Positions 27,973-37,507 of a stretch of 64,000 bases of DNA are shown here, piece by piece. The position numbers and the translations under genes are program-made. The notes under the pieces were generated by a model. That model saw nothing but the letters and a program-made list of their open reading frames with translations. It made no database searches and was not told the DNA's origin. The DNA comes from Fibrella aquatilis (GTDB lineage: Bacteria; Bacteroidota; Bacteroidia; Cytophagales; Spirosomataceae), in the NCBI RefSeq assembly GCF_017353255.1, contig NZ_JAFMYU010000016.1, positions 62,001 to 126,000 on the forward strand. Direction: 5' to 3'. Position 1 is the stretch's first letter. Each line of letters begins with the position of its first letter.

Positions 27973-29013
27973 ATGAAGACTAAGCTGACTACACTCTTGC
28001 TGGCAACCGCGTTCGGTACGGCTTATACGCAATCGGCGGCGGACTCCGTCGTGGCCCGAGGGAATCGTTCCCTGAAGAAGCCTATTTTTCTGCTGGTGGT
28101 CCTGGCCACGATGCACCTCGCCACGGCCCAAACCACGCCCTACAAAACCGACTCGCTGGTGCTGGATAACGCCGTGTTGTATTACCACACCTACGGCACC
28201 GGCGCGCCCATCGTGATCCTGAGTGGCAGGCCTGGCATCGGTGCCTTTCAGGAATCGGACGTGGCCGAGAACCTGGGCAAGACGTACCGGGCCATCCTCT
28301 TCGAGCAGCGCGGTACGGGCCGCTCGTGGACCAAACCCGTAGACGGTTCGACTATCAACGTACGCACGGCGGTCGAGGACCTGGAGCGGCTGCGCACCCG
28401 GCTGGGCGTCGACAAACTGAATCTGTATGGCCACTCGTGGGGCGCGGTGCTGGCGTCGGCGTACACCGCCCAACACCCCGACCGGGTGGGTACGCTGATC
28501 CTGAGTGGTAGTGGAGAGATCAACCTGCAACGTTATTTTATTTACACAGCGAATATGACCCAACGGCGGTTGCTTTTCGCCGACAGCCTGCGCTACTGGT
28601 CCGATTCGGTCATCGTCCGGCGCGACCGGCAGCGGGCGTTTCTGGAACGCCGTCGGCTCAATCGCTCCGCCTACGTGTACGATCCGAAAAAACTGCCTCA
28701 ATACGAAGTGCAGATCAACAAAGGCCTCATAAACGAAGAGGTAAGCAACCTGATGTGGACCGATATGTTTCGGAGTCGCCTCAACCTTGATACTACTTTA
28801 CCGGCCTTCAAAGGTCCGACGCTAATCGTCTTCGGCTGGCAGGACCCCATCGGCACGGCTACCTTTTACCCGCTCAAACAATCGCTGCCCCAGGCCGAGG
28901 TGCAGGGCATTAACTTCTGTAGTCACCTGGCCAGCATCGAACAGCCGGAGAAATTCTTTGGTATTGTCAACGATTTTTTGAGTCGTCATCTGGCCTCGCC
29001 GAAGTCCCGTTGA
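27973..29013 (+). CDS. Alpha/beta hydrolase, proline iminopeptidase-like
   Basis: 346 aa. The catalytic core is clear: ILSGRPGIGAFQESD (oxyanion region), ILFEQRGTGRSW, and NLYGHSWGAVLASAYTAQHP with GHSWG as nucleophile elbow; FGWQDPIG supplies the Asp and FCSHLASIEQPE the His. Members of this S33-type group act as aminopeptidases or esterases. The N-terminus has two export-like segments in series: one at 1-20 and a second about residue 35-53 (KKPIFLLVVLATMHLATAQ). The second fits a signal peptide for the mature domain, so the true start could be within the frame. Confidence 0.85.
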   Translation: MKTKLTTLLLATAFGTAYTQSAADSVVARGNRSLKKPIFLLVVLATMHLATAQTTPYKTDSLVLDNAVLYYHTYGTGAPIVILSGRPGIGAFQESDVAENLGKTYRAILFEQRGTGRSWTKPVDGSTINVRTAVEDLERLRTRLGVDKLNLYGHSWGAVLASAYTAQHPDRVGTLILSGSGEINLQRYFIYTANMTQRRLLFADSLRYWSDSVIVRRDRQRAFLERRRLNRSAYVYDPKKLPQYEVQINKGLINEEVSNLMWTDMFRSRLNLDTTLPAFKGPTLIVFGWQDPIGTATFYPLKQSLPQAEVQGINFCSHLASIEQPEKFFGIVNDFLSRHLASPKSR

Positions 29014-29120
29014 CGGTTCTCCTCCGTATAAACGTACCCACCAAGCCGTGCACCTGCGGGTAGGTGGCAGGGCGATACGCTGGCTATGCAACTGGCCCGG
29101 TTGCGGTAAAAACACAGCTT

Positions 29121-32060
29121 ATGAAACGTCTGCTAGCTCTGTTACTGCTTTTACTAGTTGCTTTTTCAGGCGTTTGGGCCAGGCCAAAACCCCTGCGTCT
29201 GACACTTGACAGCCTGCAACGAGACTTTACGGGCTATGCCTTAGCTCCGCAACCCTGGCAGTTCCGGGCGGGCGACGACCCGCGTTGGGCCAGCCCCACC
29301 ACCGACGACCGGGATTGGTTGCCCTATCGCACGGGGTTTAGCCGGGACGAGGCTCCGCCCGGCTGGAAGGGCATCGGCTGGTTCCGGTTGCATGTCACGA
29401 TTGACTCGCTGCCTGCCGATAGCCTGCTCTCGCTCCGTCTTGACCATCTGGGTGCATCGGAGGTGTTTCTGGACGGGCAAAAGATCGGGGGCTTCGGCAA
29501 AATCGGCTCATCGTCCGCGACGGGAATCGATCACTACCCCAATTACGAGCCGATCACGTTTCGGCTTAGCCGGGCTGGATCGCACCTGCTGGCCGTTCGG
29601 ATGGCTACGCGTCGCCCTTACGTGAGCCGGTGGGCACAATATCCCCAGGGATTTTTAAGCTGGCTGGCCCCCACCAGGCACATGACGACCTACGTCGTTC
29701 AGATGACCCGAATATGGGGCATCAACGTAGCCTTGGTGTTCGTACCGGGCTTGTTTGGCCTGCTGCACTTATTCCTGTTTCTGTTCTACCCCGCCCGCCG
29801 GTCCAACCTGTATTACAGTCTATGGCTGGCGACGCATGTGATTGGGTCAGTCTGTGTGTATTGCGACCGGCAGGCTACCAGTCCCCTGGCCATTCAGTAC
29901 TTTGCCTACTGCTTTTGGCTAAGCAACATTGGCACGGCTCTCGCGTCGGTGGTGTTTATTTATTCCATTCGATCCCCCAAAGCGCCCCGGCAGCTAAGGA
30001 TTTTTTACGCCCTTGCCCTGTTGCTGGTTGGCATAGTGCTGTTGGTGCGCTGGATCAATCCTGTACCTGTCGTGTTTGGTTTCATATTGCTTTGCCTGCT
30101 CGAAGTGATTCGGGTTGTGGGGTGGGCAATGCTGCGTCGGCAACCGGGCGTTTGGCTTATTGGCCTTGGTTTGCTGGCGGTGGGCGTTGCCATATTTATC
30201 GGAGCCAGTGATGTGCTGGGCATCTGGTCTACTAATCCATTAGGCCAAAACCTGTTTCTGACCTTCTTTTTTCTGACCCTGCCCTTGTGCACGTCGCTGT
30301 ACTTAGCGCAAGATTTTGCTCAAACCAGCCGAAACCTCGAACATCAACTCCGGCAGGTAGAAGAGCTCTCAGCCCAAACGCGGGAACAGGAAGCTGAGAA
30401 ACTCCGCATAGTGGCCGGGCAAAACGAGCAATTGGAACAGACCGTGCTGGAACGTACCGACCAGCTACAGCGGCAGGCCGATCAACTTCGGGAAATGGAC
30501 CGCGTTAAATCCCGCTTCTTTACCAACCTGACCCACGAGTTCCGCACGCCGCTGACCCTGATGCTGGGTCCCGCCGAGCAGATCCTGACCCAGACGCAGG
30601 AACCCGGCACCCGGAAGCAGGCCGGTCTGTTGCACCGCAATGCCGAGCGGCTGTTGCGGCTTATCAACCAGTTGCTCGACCTGAGCAAACTGGAAGCGGG
30701 CAAGCTGGCCCTGACCACCGCGCCGGGTGATCTGGTGGCCCTGGTGCGGGGCACGTTCGGCTCGTTCGATTCACTGGCGCAGCAAAGGGGCATCACGCTT
30801 CGGTTCGAGACCGGGCCGGAGTGCCTGATGATAGACCTTGACCGGGATAAACTGGAAAAAATCCTGACGAATTTGTTCAGTAACGCCCTCAAATTTACGT
30901 CTGCTGGCGGCACCGTCTCCGTTGGCCTGAGCCTCCCCGAAGCCGACTGGGTTGAACTGACCGTTCAGGATACGGGCGTGGGCATACCCACTGCGAAATT
31001 GCCCTATGTCTACGACCGGTTCTATCAGGTCGATGCCTCGGACACCCGCGAGCAGGAGGGAACCGGCATCGGGCTGGCTCTCACCAAAGAACTGGTGGAC
31101 CTGCACGGCGGCACCATCCACATCAGCAGTGAAGAAGGTGTTGGCACCACTGTTATGGTCCGGCTGCCTACCACCGCTGTAGAGACCGGTCCCCAACAAA
31201 ATACCCTGCCCGATCCCACTGGTTTGTCAGCAGAACGACAGGACTTTGCCAGCTTACCCAACCTGGTGGAGGCTGCGGCGAAGGCTTCCGCAGAGGACCC
31301 GCTGATATTGCTGGTGGAAGATAATGACGATGTACGCCTATTCATTCGCTCGTCGCTGGATAACCATTATCACGTCATCGAAGCGGCGGACGGCGAAGAA
31401 GGCGTTCGGCTGGCCCGGCAGCACGTACCTGACCTGGTTATTACCGACCTGATGATGCCGAAACTGAATGGTTACGAGGTTTGTGCCACGCTGAAAGCCG
31501 ACGAACGCACCAGCCATATTCCGGTGCTGATGCTCACGGCCAAAGCCGACCTGGACAGCAAACTCGAAGGGCTGAAAACCGGGGCCGACAGCTACCTGGC
31601 CAAGCCCTTTAACGGGCGGGAACTGCTGGCGCAACTGGCCAGCCTGATTCAGAACCGCCGCCAACTGCGCGACTATTACACGCGGACCGGCAACGGCCTG
31701 TGGCCCACCGAAGCCACCACCCTGCCCTCGATGGAACAGGTTTTCCTCAACCGGGTACGGGCGGCCATTGAAACCCACCTCGCCGACGAACAGTACAGCC
31801 TCGACCGGCTGAGCGACGACGTGGGTATGAGCCGCACGCAGCTTCACCGCAAGCTGAAAGCCCTCACCAACCAGTCGCCCGGCGATCTGCTCCGGCTGGC
31901 CCGGCTGCAACACGCCCACGACTTACTGCGCGCTAACGTGGGGACAGTGGCCGAAGTAGCCTATCAGGTCGGTTTCGGCAACCCGGCCAACTTCGCCACC
32001 AGCTTCTCCCGCCACTTCGGCTACGCGCCGAGTGAGGTAAAAAAGCGGATTGCAACGTAA
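29121..32060 (+). CDS. Hybrid two-component sensor: 7TMR-DISM, histidine kinase, receiver and AraC-type HTH
   Basis: 979 aa from ATG 29121. Order: signal peptide (LALLLLLLVAFSGVWA), a jelly-roll DISMED-type extracellular domain (WFRLHVTIDSLPADSLLSLR), seven hydrophobic segments (about 200-410), a coiled coil, HisKA with phosphoacceptor His472 in THEFRTPLTL, HATPase with Asn588 in LFSNALKF and DTGVGIP, a receiver with Asp776 in VITDLMMPKL, and a C-terminal AraC HTH (LSDDVGMSRTQLHRKLKALT). It joins sensing to transcription in one polypeptide, typical of Bacteroidota. Ligand and target genes are unknown; the flanking hydrolase and NTF2-like genes are candidates. Confidence 0.93.
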   Translation: MKRLLALLLLLLVAFSGVWARPKPLRLTLDSLQRDFTGYALAPQPWQFRAGDDPRWASPTTDDRDWLPYRTGFSRDEAPPGWKGIGWFRLHVTIDSLPADSLLSLRLDHLGASEVFLDGQKIGGFGKIGSSSATGIDHYPNYEPITFRLSRAGSHLLAVRMATRRPYVSRWAQYPQGFLSWLAPTRHMTTYVVQMTRIWGINVALVFVPGLFGLLHLFLFLFYPARRSNLYYSLWLATHVIGSVCVYCDRQATSPLAIQYFAYCFWLSNIGTALASVVFIYSIRSPKAPRQLRIFYALALLLVGIVLLVRWINPVPVVFGFILLCLLEVIRVVGWAMLRRQPGVWLIGLGLLAVGVAIFIGASDVLGIWSTNPLGQNLFLTFFFLTLPLCTSLYLAQDFAQTSRNLEHQLRQVEELSAQTREQEAEKLRIVAGQNEQLEQTVLERTDQLQRQADQLREMDRVKSRFFTNLTHEFRTPLTLMLGPAEQILTQTQEPGTRKQAGLLHRNAERLLRLINQLLDLSKLEAGKLALTTAPGDLVALVRGTFGSFDSLAQQRGITLRFETGPECLMIDLDRDKLEKILTNLFSNALKFTSAGGTVSVGLSLPEADWVELTVQDTGVGIPTAKLPYVYDRFYQVDASDTREQEGTGIGLALTKELVDLHGGTIHISSEEGVGTTVMVRLPTTAVETGPQQNTLPDPTGLSAERQDFASLPNLVEAAAKASAEDPLILLVEDNDDVRLFIRSSLDNHYHVIEAADGEEGVRLARQHVPDLVITDLMMPKLNGYEVCATLKADERTSHIPVLMLTAKADLDSKLEGLKTGADSYLAKPFNGRELLAQLASLIQNRRQLRDYYTRTGNGLWPTEATTLPSMEQVFLNRVRAAIETHLADEQYSLDRLSDDVGMSRTQLHRKLKALTNQSPGDLLRLARLQHAHDLLRANVGTVAEVAYQVGFGNPANFATSFSRHFGYAPSEVKKRIAT

Positions 32061-32144
32061 TCAAACGCAGTTGCAACAAGCGCAAATGCTCGTTTTTGCT
32101 AAATCAGCGTGGTTTGTTTCCTCAAACCAAACACCAAACATGCC

Positions 32145-32687
32145 ATGAAACGAATTTCTGCACCCGCTTGTCGATTCCTGACCCTGCTGACGGGGCTTAC
32201 CTTAGCCAGCGTACTGACACTGGCTCAATACGTACCCATGACCAACAACCCCAATGGCGGGCGGGACATACAGGTAGCTAGTGAGTACGTAACGGCGATT
32301 ACGGTCACTGGCGATTTTGACAAAGCACGGGGCTTGGTAAGCTCCGCCTACATAGCGCACGGTCCCGGCGGGGCTGATTCGGCCACTATCGAGAAGACAG
32401 TGAAACTCCACCAAACGTTTCATCAATACCAGACGAACCGGAAAAACGAGTTCTCGGCTCAAAGCTTTCGCATCCCATCGGGCAACATGAAAGGGGATTG
32501 GGTATCGCTGTGGGGATACTACACGTATACCGACATGCGTGGGGGAAAAGCCGTCACGTTCCCCTACCAATACACTGCTAAGGTAACTAACGGCAAAATT
32601 GAGACGGATCGACTCTACTACGATGAGCTATCGATTTTGAAGCAGTTCGGGTTCAAACTGATTCCACCAGGCGTACCGGCTAAGTAA
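32145..32687 (+). CDS. Secreted NTF2/SnoaL-like protein
   Basis: 180 aa from ATG 32145 with signal peptide (LLTGLTLASVLTLAQ). The mature region VASEYVTAITVTGDFDKARG, VSLWGYYTYTDMRGGK and YTAKVTNGKIETDRLYYDEL follow the cone-shaped NTF2-like/SnoaL pattern (helix pair then curved sheet). These domains bind small ligands or act as small enzymes. Function unknown. It begins 84 bp after the hybrid sensor and may be in the same transcript. Confidence 0.7.
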   Translation: MKRISAPACRFLTLLTGLTLASVLTLAQYVPMTNNPNGGRDIQVASEYVTAITVTGDFDKARGLVSSAYIAHGPGGADSATIEKTVKLHQTFHQYQTNRKNEFSAQSFRIPSGNMKGDWVSLWGYYTYTDMRGGKAVTFPYQYTAKVTNGKIETDRLYYDELSILKQFGFKLIPPGVPAK

Positions 32688-32793
32688 CGTACCTGACTGA
32701 TTTCTCTTGGCTTGTCACCCTTTTATGGGATGGCGGTCCGCCGACAAGGCTAATACATTGGGGGTTGTGTATCACCTATAACGGTTATGTCTT

Positions 32794-33621
32794 ATGCAAG
32801 TCAGTCAGCATACTCCTTGCCGGGCACTGTTGCCATACATTCATACATGTTGGGAAATAAAACACGACTTACCGCCCGGTGCAACCCTGGCTGTACCGTT
32901 CAGTTGTTTGGGCCGGTCGCAATTTATATTCAGCCTGGAAAACCCATATCACTGTTATAAGCCAGGCGTAGGGCCGATGGAAATAAGTGAAAGCACGGTC
33001 TTCGTTCAGAACGCGTTGCCGTACACCAAATACTTTAGCGGCCCGTCAATGGCAATCGGTTTTGAATGTACCCCTACGGGTTTGCAAACGTTGTGGCAAC
33101 TGCCGGTGGGTGAACTAAGCGAACAGAGTCTGGACGTAACGGCGGTGGCAAATAGGGGTGTTCGGGAGCTAACGGACCGGCTGCGTGAAGCCCGTTCGAC
33201 GGCGCAACGGTTTGCTTTATTAGAGCAGTTTCTGCTTCGTCAACTAGCGCGCGCCAACTGGTCGAAGCATCTGGCTACCGATGGCCGTATCGAAGCCGCC
33301 GTTGCCGCCATTCAGCATGATCCTGCTCAAATCAATTTACAACAGTTAGCACATTACCTGAACACGTCTGAACGAACGCTTCGTCGGCGGTTTGCGGAGG
33401 TCGTGGGGGTTTCGCCGAAGTATTACGTTCGGATGCAACGGTTCATCCTGGCCCGGCACTGGCTGGCTCGGCAACCCCAACCCAACTGGCAGGATATTTT
33501 AACCCTGACCGGCCATTACGATCAGGCCCATCTGATCAACGAGTTTCGGTACTTCATCGGCACATCGCCTGGCCAATTTACCAGCCAACCGGCAGGGATG
33601 CATGATTTTATTTATCAATAG
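32794..33621 (+). CDS. AraC-family transcriptional regulator
   Basis: 275 aa. The N-terminal domain (ALLPYIHTCWEIKHDLPPGA, SCLGRSQFIFSL) is the sensing type common in Bacteroidota AraC proteins. The C-terminus has the double HTH: INLQQLAHYLNTSERTLRRRF and a second helix pair ending in GHYDQAHLINEFRYFIGTSP. Its target is not evident. The fragment at 25306 is a decayed relative of its N-terminal half. Confidence 0.88.
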   Translation: MQVSQHTPCRALLPYIHTCWEIKHDLPPGATLAVPFSCLGRSQFIFSLENPYHCYKPGVGPMEISESTVFVQNALPYTKYFSGPSMAIGFECTPTGLQTLWQLPVGELSEQSLDVTAVANRGVRELTDRLREARSTAQRFALLEQFLLRQLARANWSKHLATDGRIEAAVAAIQHDPAQINLQQLAHYLNTSERTLRRRFAEVVGVSPKYYVRMQRFILARHWLARQPQPNWQDILTLTGHYDQAHLINEFRYFIGTSPGQFTSQPAGMHDFIYQ

Positions 33622-33783
33622 CCATTGAGCAAACGGTCAATAATGGCCGATTTTTCCAATACCAAAGTTACAGCAGCACTTAATTTTGTTAAAGTAAAAC
33701 TTAGTCAATGTACTATTGAAAAATTGTCTGTTGACCGGTTTGTGCAGTCACATTTTATTTTCACTATTAATTTCTGAATAGCC
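33622..33783 (+). promoter_or_regulatory. AT-rich upstream region of the metzincin-lectin gene
   Basis: The 160 bp upstream is strikingly AT-rich compared with preceding genes. A TTTG (in GGTTTGTGCAG near 33740) lies at a plausible -33 distance from a TATTAATTT-like -7 element, but the match to the Bacteroidota TTTG/TAnnTTTG consensus is imperfect. It marks the left edge of a low-GC island. Confidence 0.35.
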
Positions 33784-35343
33784 ATGCCAAAACTAACGTG
33801 GGATAACTGGTATCGCAGCGATGGCTGCCGTCATTGGATGGATGTGACAAAATTCGCCGGAACTTCATTTACAGACATTTTCTGGCGAGGGATGCGTCTT
33901 GTTTTTCTAGACGAAAAAGGTAATAAAGGATTATTGTACAACGGCGAAGTGTATGCCGAAGCGCAAAAGATCATCAATGTCAATGGAAAGATGCTGGGCT
34001 TTACACAGTCAGACGTAAAAAAGTATCTACTGAATGGGTCTTTCAAATATTATGATAAAATCCTTAATCCTATTCCTGTTCATACACCTAAGCTTCGTTT
34101 TGAAGGACCGGATAAAGATGATTTGCAAAACCCCTGGCAGTATGCTGAAGGAGAAGTGAGTGGTAGCGAAATACATGTTCATTTTTACAATATGATCCGT
34201 CATGCTGAACAGGGAATAGGTGCCTTTCAAACTACTGGACCATTGCCTCAGAATGCTGAAGGCATTAATCAACTGGCTTACTTTGCGGCGGCTGTTGTAC
34301 TGCACGAAATAATGCATAATCATGGTTTTCAACATCCATACGCGGTAGACTGGTCACCAGGCAGTGATTACGCATCAACCCTGCCGCAAGTAGCACTACA
34401 GGCGGTTCTTAATGCAGCAAAGAACAACCTGGCATCATCAGCCTCTCCGATAGCCAGCATATTTGGAAATGTGTTTCCGCCACCGCCCCATTGGTATAAT
34501 TGGGAAGATTTGGGTGGAAAAATTATTGGTGACGTAGGCGCACTTGCCATACGAGAACTTGGTGTTATTGATTTATATACACGGGACTCAGATCTTCACT
34601 TAAGTCAAAAATATTTCGTGAAAGGTAAATGGACAGATTGGATGGTGATTGATGGCGAAACAAAGATTTATTCGTCACCTGCTGTTGTTTCAATCAATCA
34701 AAATCATCGAGGTGTTTATTCAACGGGCGTGAATGGTAATGTGCTGCATAGACGGTATTGGGATGGAAAATGGTATAATTGGGAAGATTTAGGTGGCAAG
34801 ATAAAAGGTGACGTAGGGGCCGTTACCCCAGGTGGTGATGTTACGGACCTTTATGTTAGAGGTACGGATGATGCGCTATGGCAGAAATACTATGCAGACG
34901 GGAAATGGACCGACTGGTTTTTGCTGGATAATAGTTTGAAGCTGGCATCTTCGCCAGTTGTTATTTCTGCAAACCCTGATCATCGCGCTATCTTCGTCAG
35001 GGGAACCGATAAAAATATATACCATAAATACTGGGATGGACAGTGGCACCCCTGGCAGAATTTGAAAAAACCTTTTGAGAAAGGAATAGACAATACGCCG
35101 ATAACCGATGTAGGGGCTTTGATTTCGTCTGAAGATACATCAACTTTATTCTTACGCGGACAGGATTTCAGGCTGTGGCAGAATAATTTCGACGGTAAAA
35201 AGTGGATAGGTTGGTTTAGAGCCGAAGCTCCAGACTTTCAATTTCAATCTGCCCCTTCTGCTATCTCATTTGGTCTTTGGAATAAGGAAATATTTGTCAG
35301 AGGTTGGGACGGAAAAGTTTACAACATTAGTTGGAGCATGTAG
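33784..35343 (+). CDS. Putative zinc metalloprotease with C-terminal lectin-like beta-propeller
   Basis: 519 aa. A metzincin zinc site HEIMHNHGFQH occupies residues 174-184, exactly HExxHxxGxxH. Residues from about 235 to the end form tandem Trp-rich repeats (WYNWEDLGGK twice, ALWQKYYADGKWTDW, NIYHKYWDGQWHPW, LWQNNFDGKKWIGW), like PLL/fucose-lectin beta-propellers that bind glycans. No signal peptide is visible at MPKLTWDNWYRSDG, so export would need another route. Base composition is clearly lower in GC than flanking genes, suggesting transfer. It could be a glycan-targeted toxin or effector protease; active protease function is inferred from the motif only. Confidence 0.78.
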   Translation: MPKLTWDNWYRSDGCRHWMDVTKFAGTSFTDIFWRGMRLVFLDEKGNKGLLYNGEVYAEAQKIINVNGKMLGFTQSDVKKYLLNGSFKYYDKILNPIPVHTPKLRFEGPDKDDLQNPWQYAEGEVSGSEIHVHFYNMIRHAEQGIGAFQTTGPLPQNAEGINQLAYFAAAVVLHEIMHNHGFQHPYAVDWSPGSDYASTLPQVALQAVLNAAKNNLASSASPIASIFGNVFPPPPHWYNWEDLGGKIIGDVGALAIRELGVIDLYTRDSDLHLSQKYFVKGKWTDWMVIDGETKIYSSPAVVSINQNHRGVYSTGVNGNVLHRRYWDGKWYNWEDLGGKIKGDVGAVTPGGDVTDLYVRGTDDALWQKYYADGKWTDWFLLDNSLKLASSPVVISANPDHRAIFVRGTDKNIYHKYWDGQWHPWQNLKKPFEKGIDNTPITDVGALISSEDTSTLFLRGQDFRLWQNNFDGKKWIGWFRAEAPDFQFQSAPSAISFGLWNKEIFVRGWDGKVYNISWSM

Positions 35344-35404
35344 CGAGTGTTGGTTCTACACTGGTTATTGCTTGAAAATAACCACTATCCAAACTAAATA
35401 CACC

Positions 35405-36169
35405 ATGAAAACAGTAAGCATTTTTATTGTTTCGGCAATTTCTGTATTTGCTTTCGATATTGTCGCATCAGGAACCGCACAAGCACAGAGTCGGTCTAAA
35501 CGAACTCTCACATACTCATGTTGCGCTGATTACCCATTTAAACTGACTATTGCAGCTCAGGGTATGATGGACATGTTTAGCAAATTAGTGGCTAAGTCGG
35601 GTGTTGAGCAATGCGGTGAGAATAACAAAGTTGTCAATAGTTTGACCTCAGCTATGCCTCTTGAGTACGTACAGAATAGCAAAAAGAAGGGCATTATAAC
35701 CTACGCCGTGTTTTTTAAAACTGCTCCCCCTTACGATGAAACTGAAGGCTCTGATCGAGTGCGGGCTGCATGGGCATCACGTGCCGGGGCCTACGAGTAT
35801 TACGGCGCGTGCATACCCGAGCCTATTGTTTATCCTGATACGACTGTAAGCCCGAACGAAGTATACGGAATAAAATTCGTTCCAATTGCTAGATATAATG
35901 TTCTGAAAGTCAAAGATGACATAAACAAAATAAATGGCTTTCCAATAGCGCAGATCCGCAATATTGTGAATGTATATATAGAAGCGCGAAACGGCTATAT
36001 AGCAACTCAAGAGAAAGGCAGTTATACTGATGCGAAATCGTCAAAGGGTGTAGTCGCTGTGATAGAATCAATCAGTGGTCAGTTGATTAAATGCTATGTG
36101 CTCAATAATTACGATGGAGTCGGTGGTCAATTAGTCTGGAAGCAAATCAACAACTGTTCCGGCCTATAA
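35405..36169 (+). CDS. Secreted protein of unknown function
   Basis: 254 aa from ATG 35405, with a signal peptide (IFIVSAISVFAFDIVASGTA) ending near QAQS. The mature part has several Cys (YSCCADYP, EQCGENNK, YGACIPEP, NNCSGL) that could form disulfides. No family recognised. It follows the metzincin-lectin gene by 61 bp in the same AT-rich island and may be a partner or an immunity/inhibitor protein; that is inference from position. Confidence 0.65.
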   Translation: MKTVSIFIVSAISVFAFDIVASGTAQAQSRSKRTLTYSCCADYPFKLTIAAQGMMDMFSKLVAKSGVEQCGENNKVVNSLTSAMPLEYVQNSKKKGIITYAVFFKTAPPYDETEGSDRVRAAWASRAGAYEYYGACIPEPIVYPDTTVSPNEVYGIKFVPIARYNVLKVKDDINKINGFPIAQIRNIVNVYIEARNGYIATQEKGSYTDAKSSKGVVAVIESISGQLIKCYVLNNYDGVGGQLVWKQINNCSGL

Positions 36170-36203
36170 ATGAGATTTTTGACTCCTTCACTTCTGCCAC
36201 ACC

Positions 36204-36359
36204 ATGAAAACGTACCTGCGTCTGCTGCCCCTGGTAGCGAGGCTATCTATTGGCTGTACACCAGGCGACAACAGCCCGATTGAACCTGAACGTAGCCTCA
36301 GCTTATCCGCTACGAACCCGACGGTCACAGCCCTTCCTAAAAAGGGCAATTTGGAATAG
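36204..36359 (+). CDS. Small putative lipoprotein, possibly truncated
   Basis: 51 aa from ATG 36204 to TAG 36357-36359. It has a short hydrophobic N-terminus and a lipobox-like LSIGC, followed by TPGDNSPIEPERSLSLSATN. The start is preceded by an ACC that is common here. The gene may be a shortened relative of a longer lipoprotein, because several adjacent frames are broken. Confidence 0.4.
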   Translation: MKTYLRLLPLVARLSIGCTPGDNSPIEPERSLSLSATNPTVTALPKKGNLE

Positions 36360-36477
36360 TACAGGAAAACCAGCCAACGTTGCTTGCCTCCTGCAAACTG
36401 GTTATTCCATCAGGATTCGTTAACTGAACCAGCAATCAATCCACTCCATAACGGCGGCTATCAGACCGCTAAAAAAC

Positions 36478-37476
36478 ATGACCAGACAATTCGCCATCGC
36501 GGGGCTGTTGCTGTTGATCGGCTGTACGCGACAGAACAACGATACGCCGATTACGCCCCAGTTGGTGCTACCGAGCTGTATTATGGCCGCTTTCGACCTG
36601 ACCACGACGATTCAGGGGCAGGGGGCAATCAAAGACACGTACCTGAACACGTTCGATGCGAACGGATTGCTAACCACGGCTACGGTTCAATACAACACGC
36701 AGGGGCCGGGCGGGTCGTATGACAGTCGAGAGGCCATTACGTATCAGTACGACAGCGGCGGTTTCCTTCAGGAATCCGTTGAAAAGTCCACAACTACGGG
36801 GACATACAGTGGCGGCGCGCCCACGACGAGCGCTTACCTCACGACCAATCGGTTCACCTACGAGGCGGGTCGGCTCAGTTTGGTCGTTCGGCGAACCACC
36901 GGAGCCTACCGCAGCATGAACACACAGACGTACCAGTATGATGGAGCGGGCCGCCTTAGTCAGTACACCTCGACCGACTCGGCCAGCAAAGCCGTTACCA
37001 GCTACACATATATGGCGGGGGTTATCAGCCGGGTTACGCAGAATGGGAAAGACCAGTATACCATCAACGGCGGGCGGCTGACAGCCTCGGCAGGTGGCTA
37101 CCACTATGACTATGACACGCAGGGGCGGCTGGCTGGCATCCGCGGCACCACGTCGGGCAGCACATCGACCGAATACGAATACGAACCGACGGGAAAGCCG
37201 ATTTTGATGACCCAGCCGCAGTTGCGCTTCAAAGGCATCCCGTTCGACGCGCTGCTGCAAGTGCTGGGTGGGGCGGAACAGTATGGGCTGCTTCGCCGCG
37301 AGACCGAGTACCGGGACGTCAACGGCAAGTGCGAAACGATCAGCGAGTCGGTGCATACGTACCAACTGAACGCAAACGGCTACCCAACGGGGCAGACCAC
37401 CACGCGCACGAGTAGCAGCCCTACGTCGCCCGGCACGGAGAAGACAACCGCAACCTATGCCTACCGGGGCTGCTGA
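36478..37476 (+). CDS. Lipoprotein with YD-repeat-like segments
   Basis: 332 aa. The N-terminus IAGLLLLIGCTRQNND has a lipobox Cys at about 16. The rest consists of beta-rich repeats TYQYDSGGFLQES, TYQYDGAGRLSQYTS and YHYDYDTQGRLAGI, matching the YD/RHS-type or DUF4595-like pattern of Bacteroidota lipoproteins. It has no polymorphic toxin C-terminus. Surface exposed role unknown. Confidence 0.75.
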   Translation: MTRQFAIAGLLLLIGCTRQNNDTPITPQLVLPSCIMAAFDLTTTIQGQGAIKDTYLNTFDANGLLTTATVQYNTQGPGGSYDSREAITYQYDSGGFLQESVEKSTTTGTYSGGAPTTSAYLTTNRFTYEAGRLSLVVRRTTGAYRSMNTQTYQYDGAGRLSQYTSTDSASKAVTSYTYMAGVISRVTQNGKDQYTINGGRLTASAGGYHYDYDTQGRLAGIRGTTSGSTSTEYEYEPTGKPILMTQPQLRFKGIPFDALLQVLGGAEQYGLLRRETEYRDVNGKCETISESVHTYQLNANGYPTGQTTTRTSSSPTSPGTEKTTATYAYRGC

Positions 37477-37507
37477 CAGCGTATCCACACCCTATACTTC
37501 ACCAAGC

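Noticed and set aside
31338-31919. Long antisense frames under the hybrid sensor kinase gene, for instance 193 residues on the minus strand
   Set aside because: The sense strand encodes a complete, motif-rich protein; the antisense frames are by-products of high GC.
33784-35343. Tandem DNA repeats in the metzincin-lectin gene as a separate repeat element
   Set aside because: The repetition follows the protein blades (WYNWEDLGGK and relatives) and is diverged at the DNA level.
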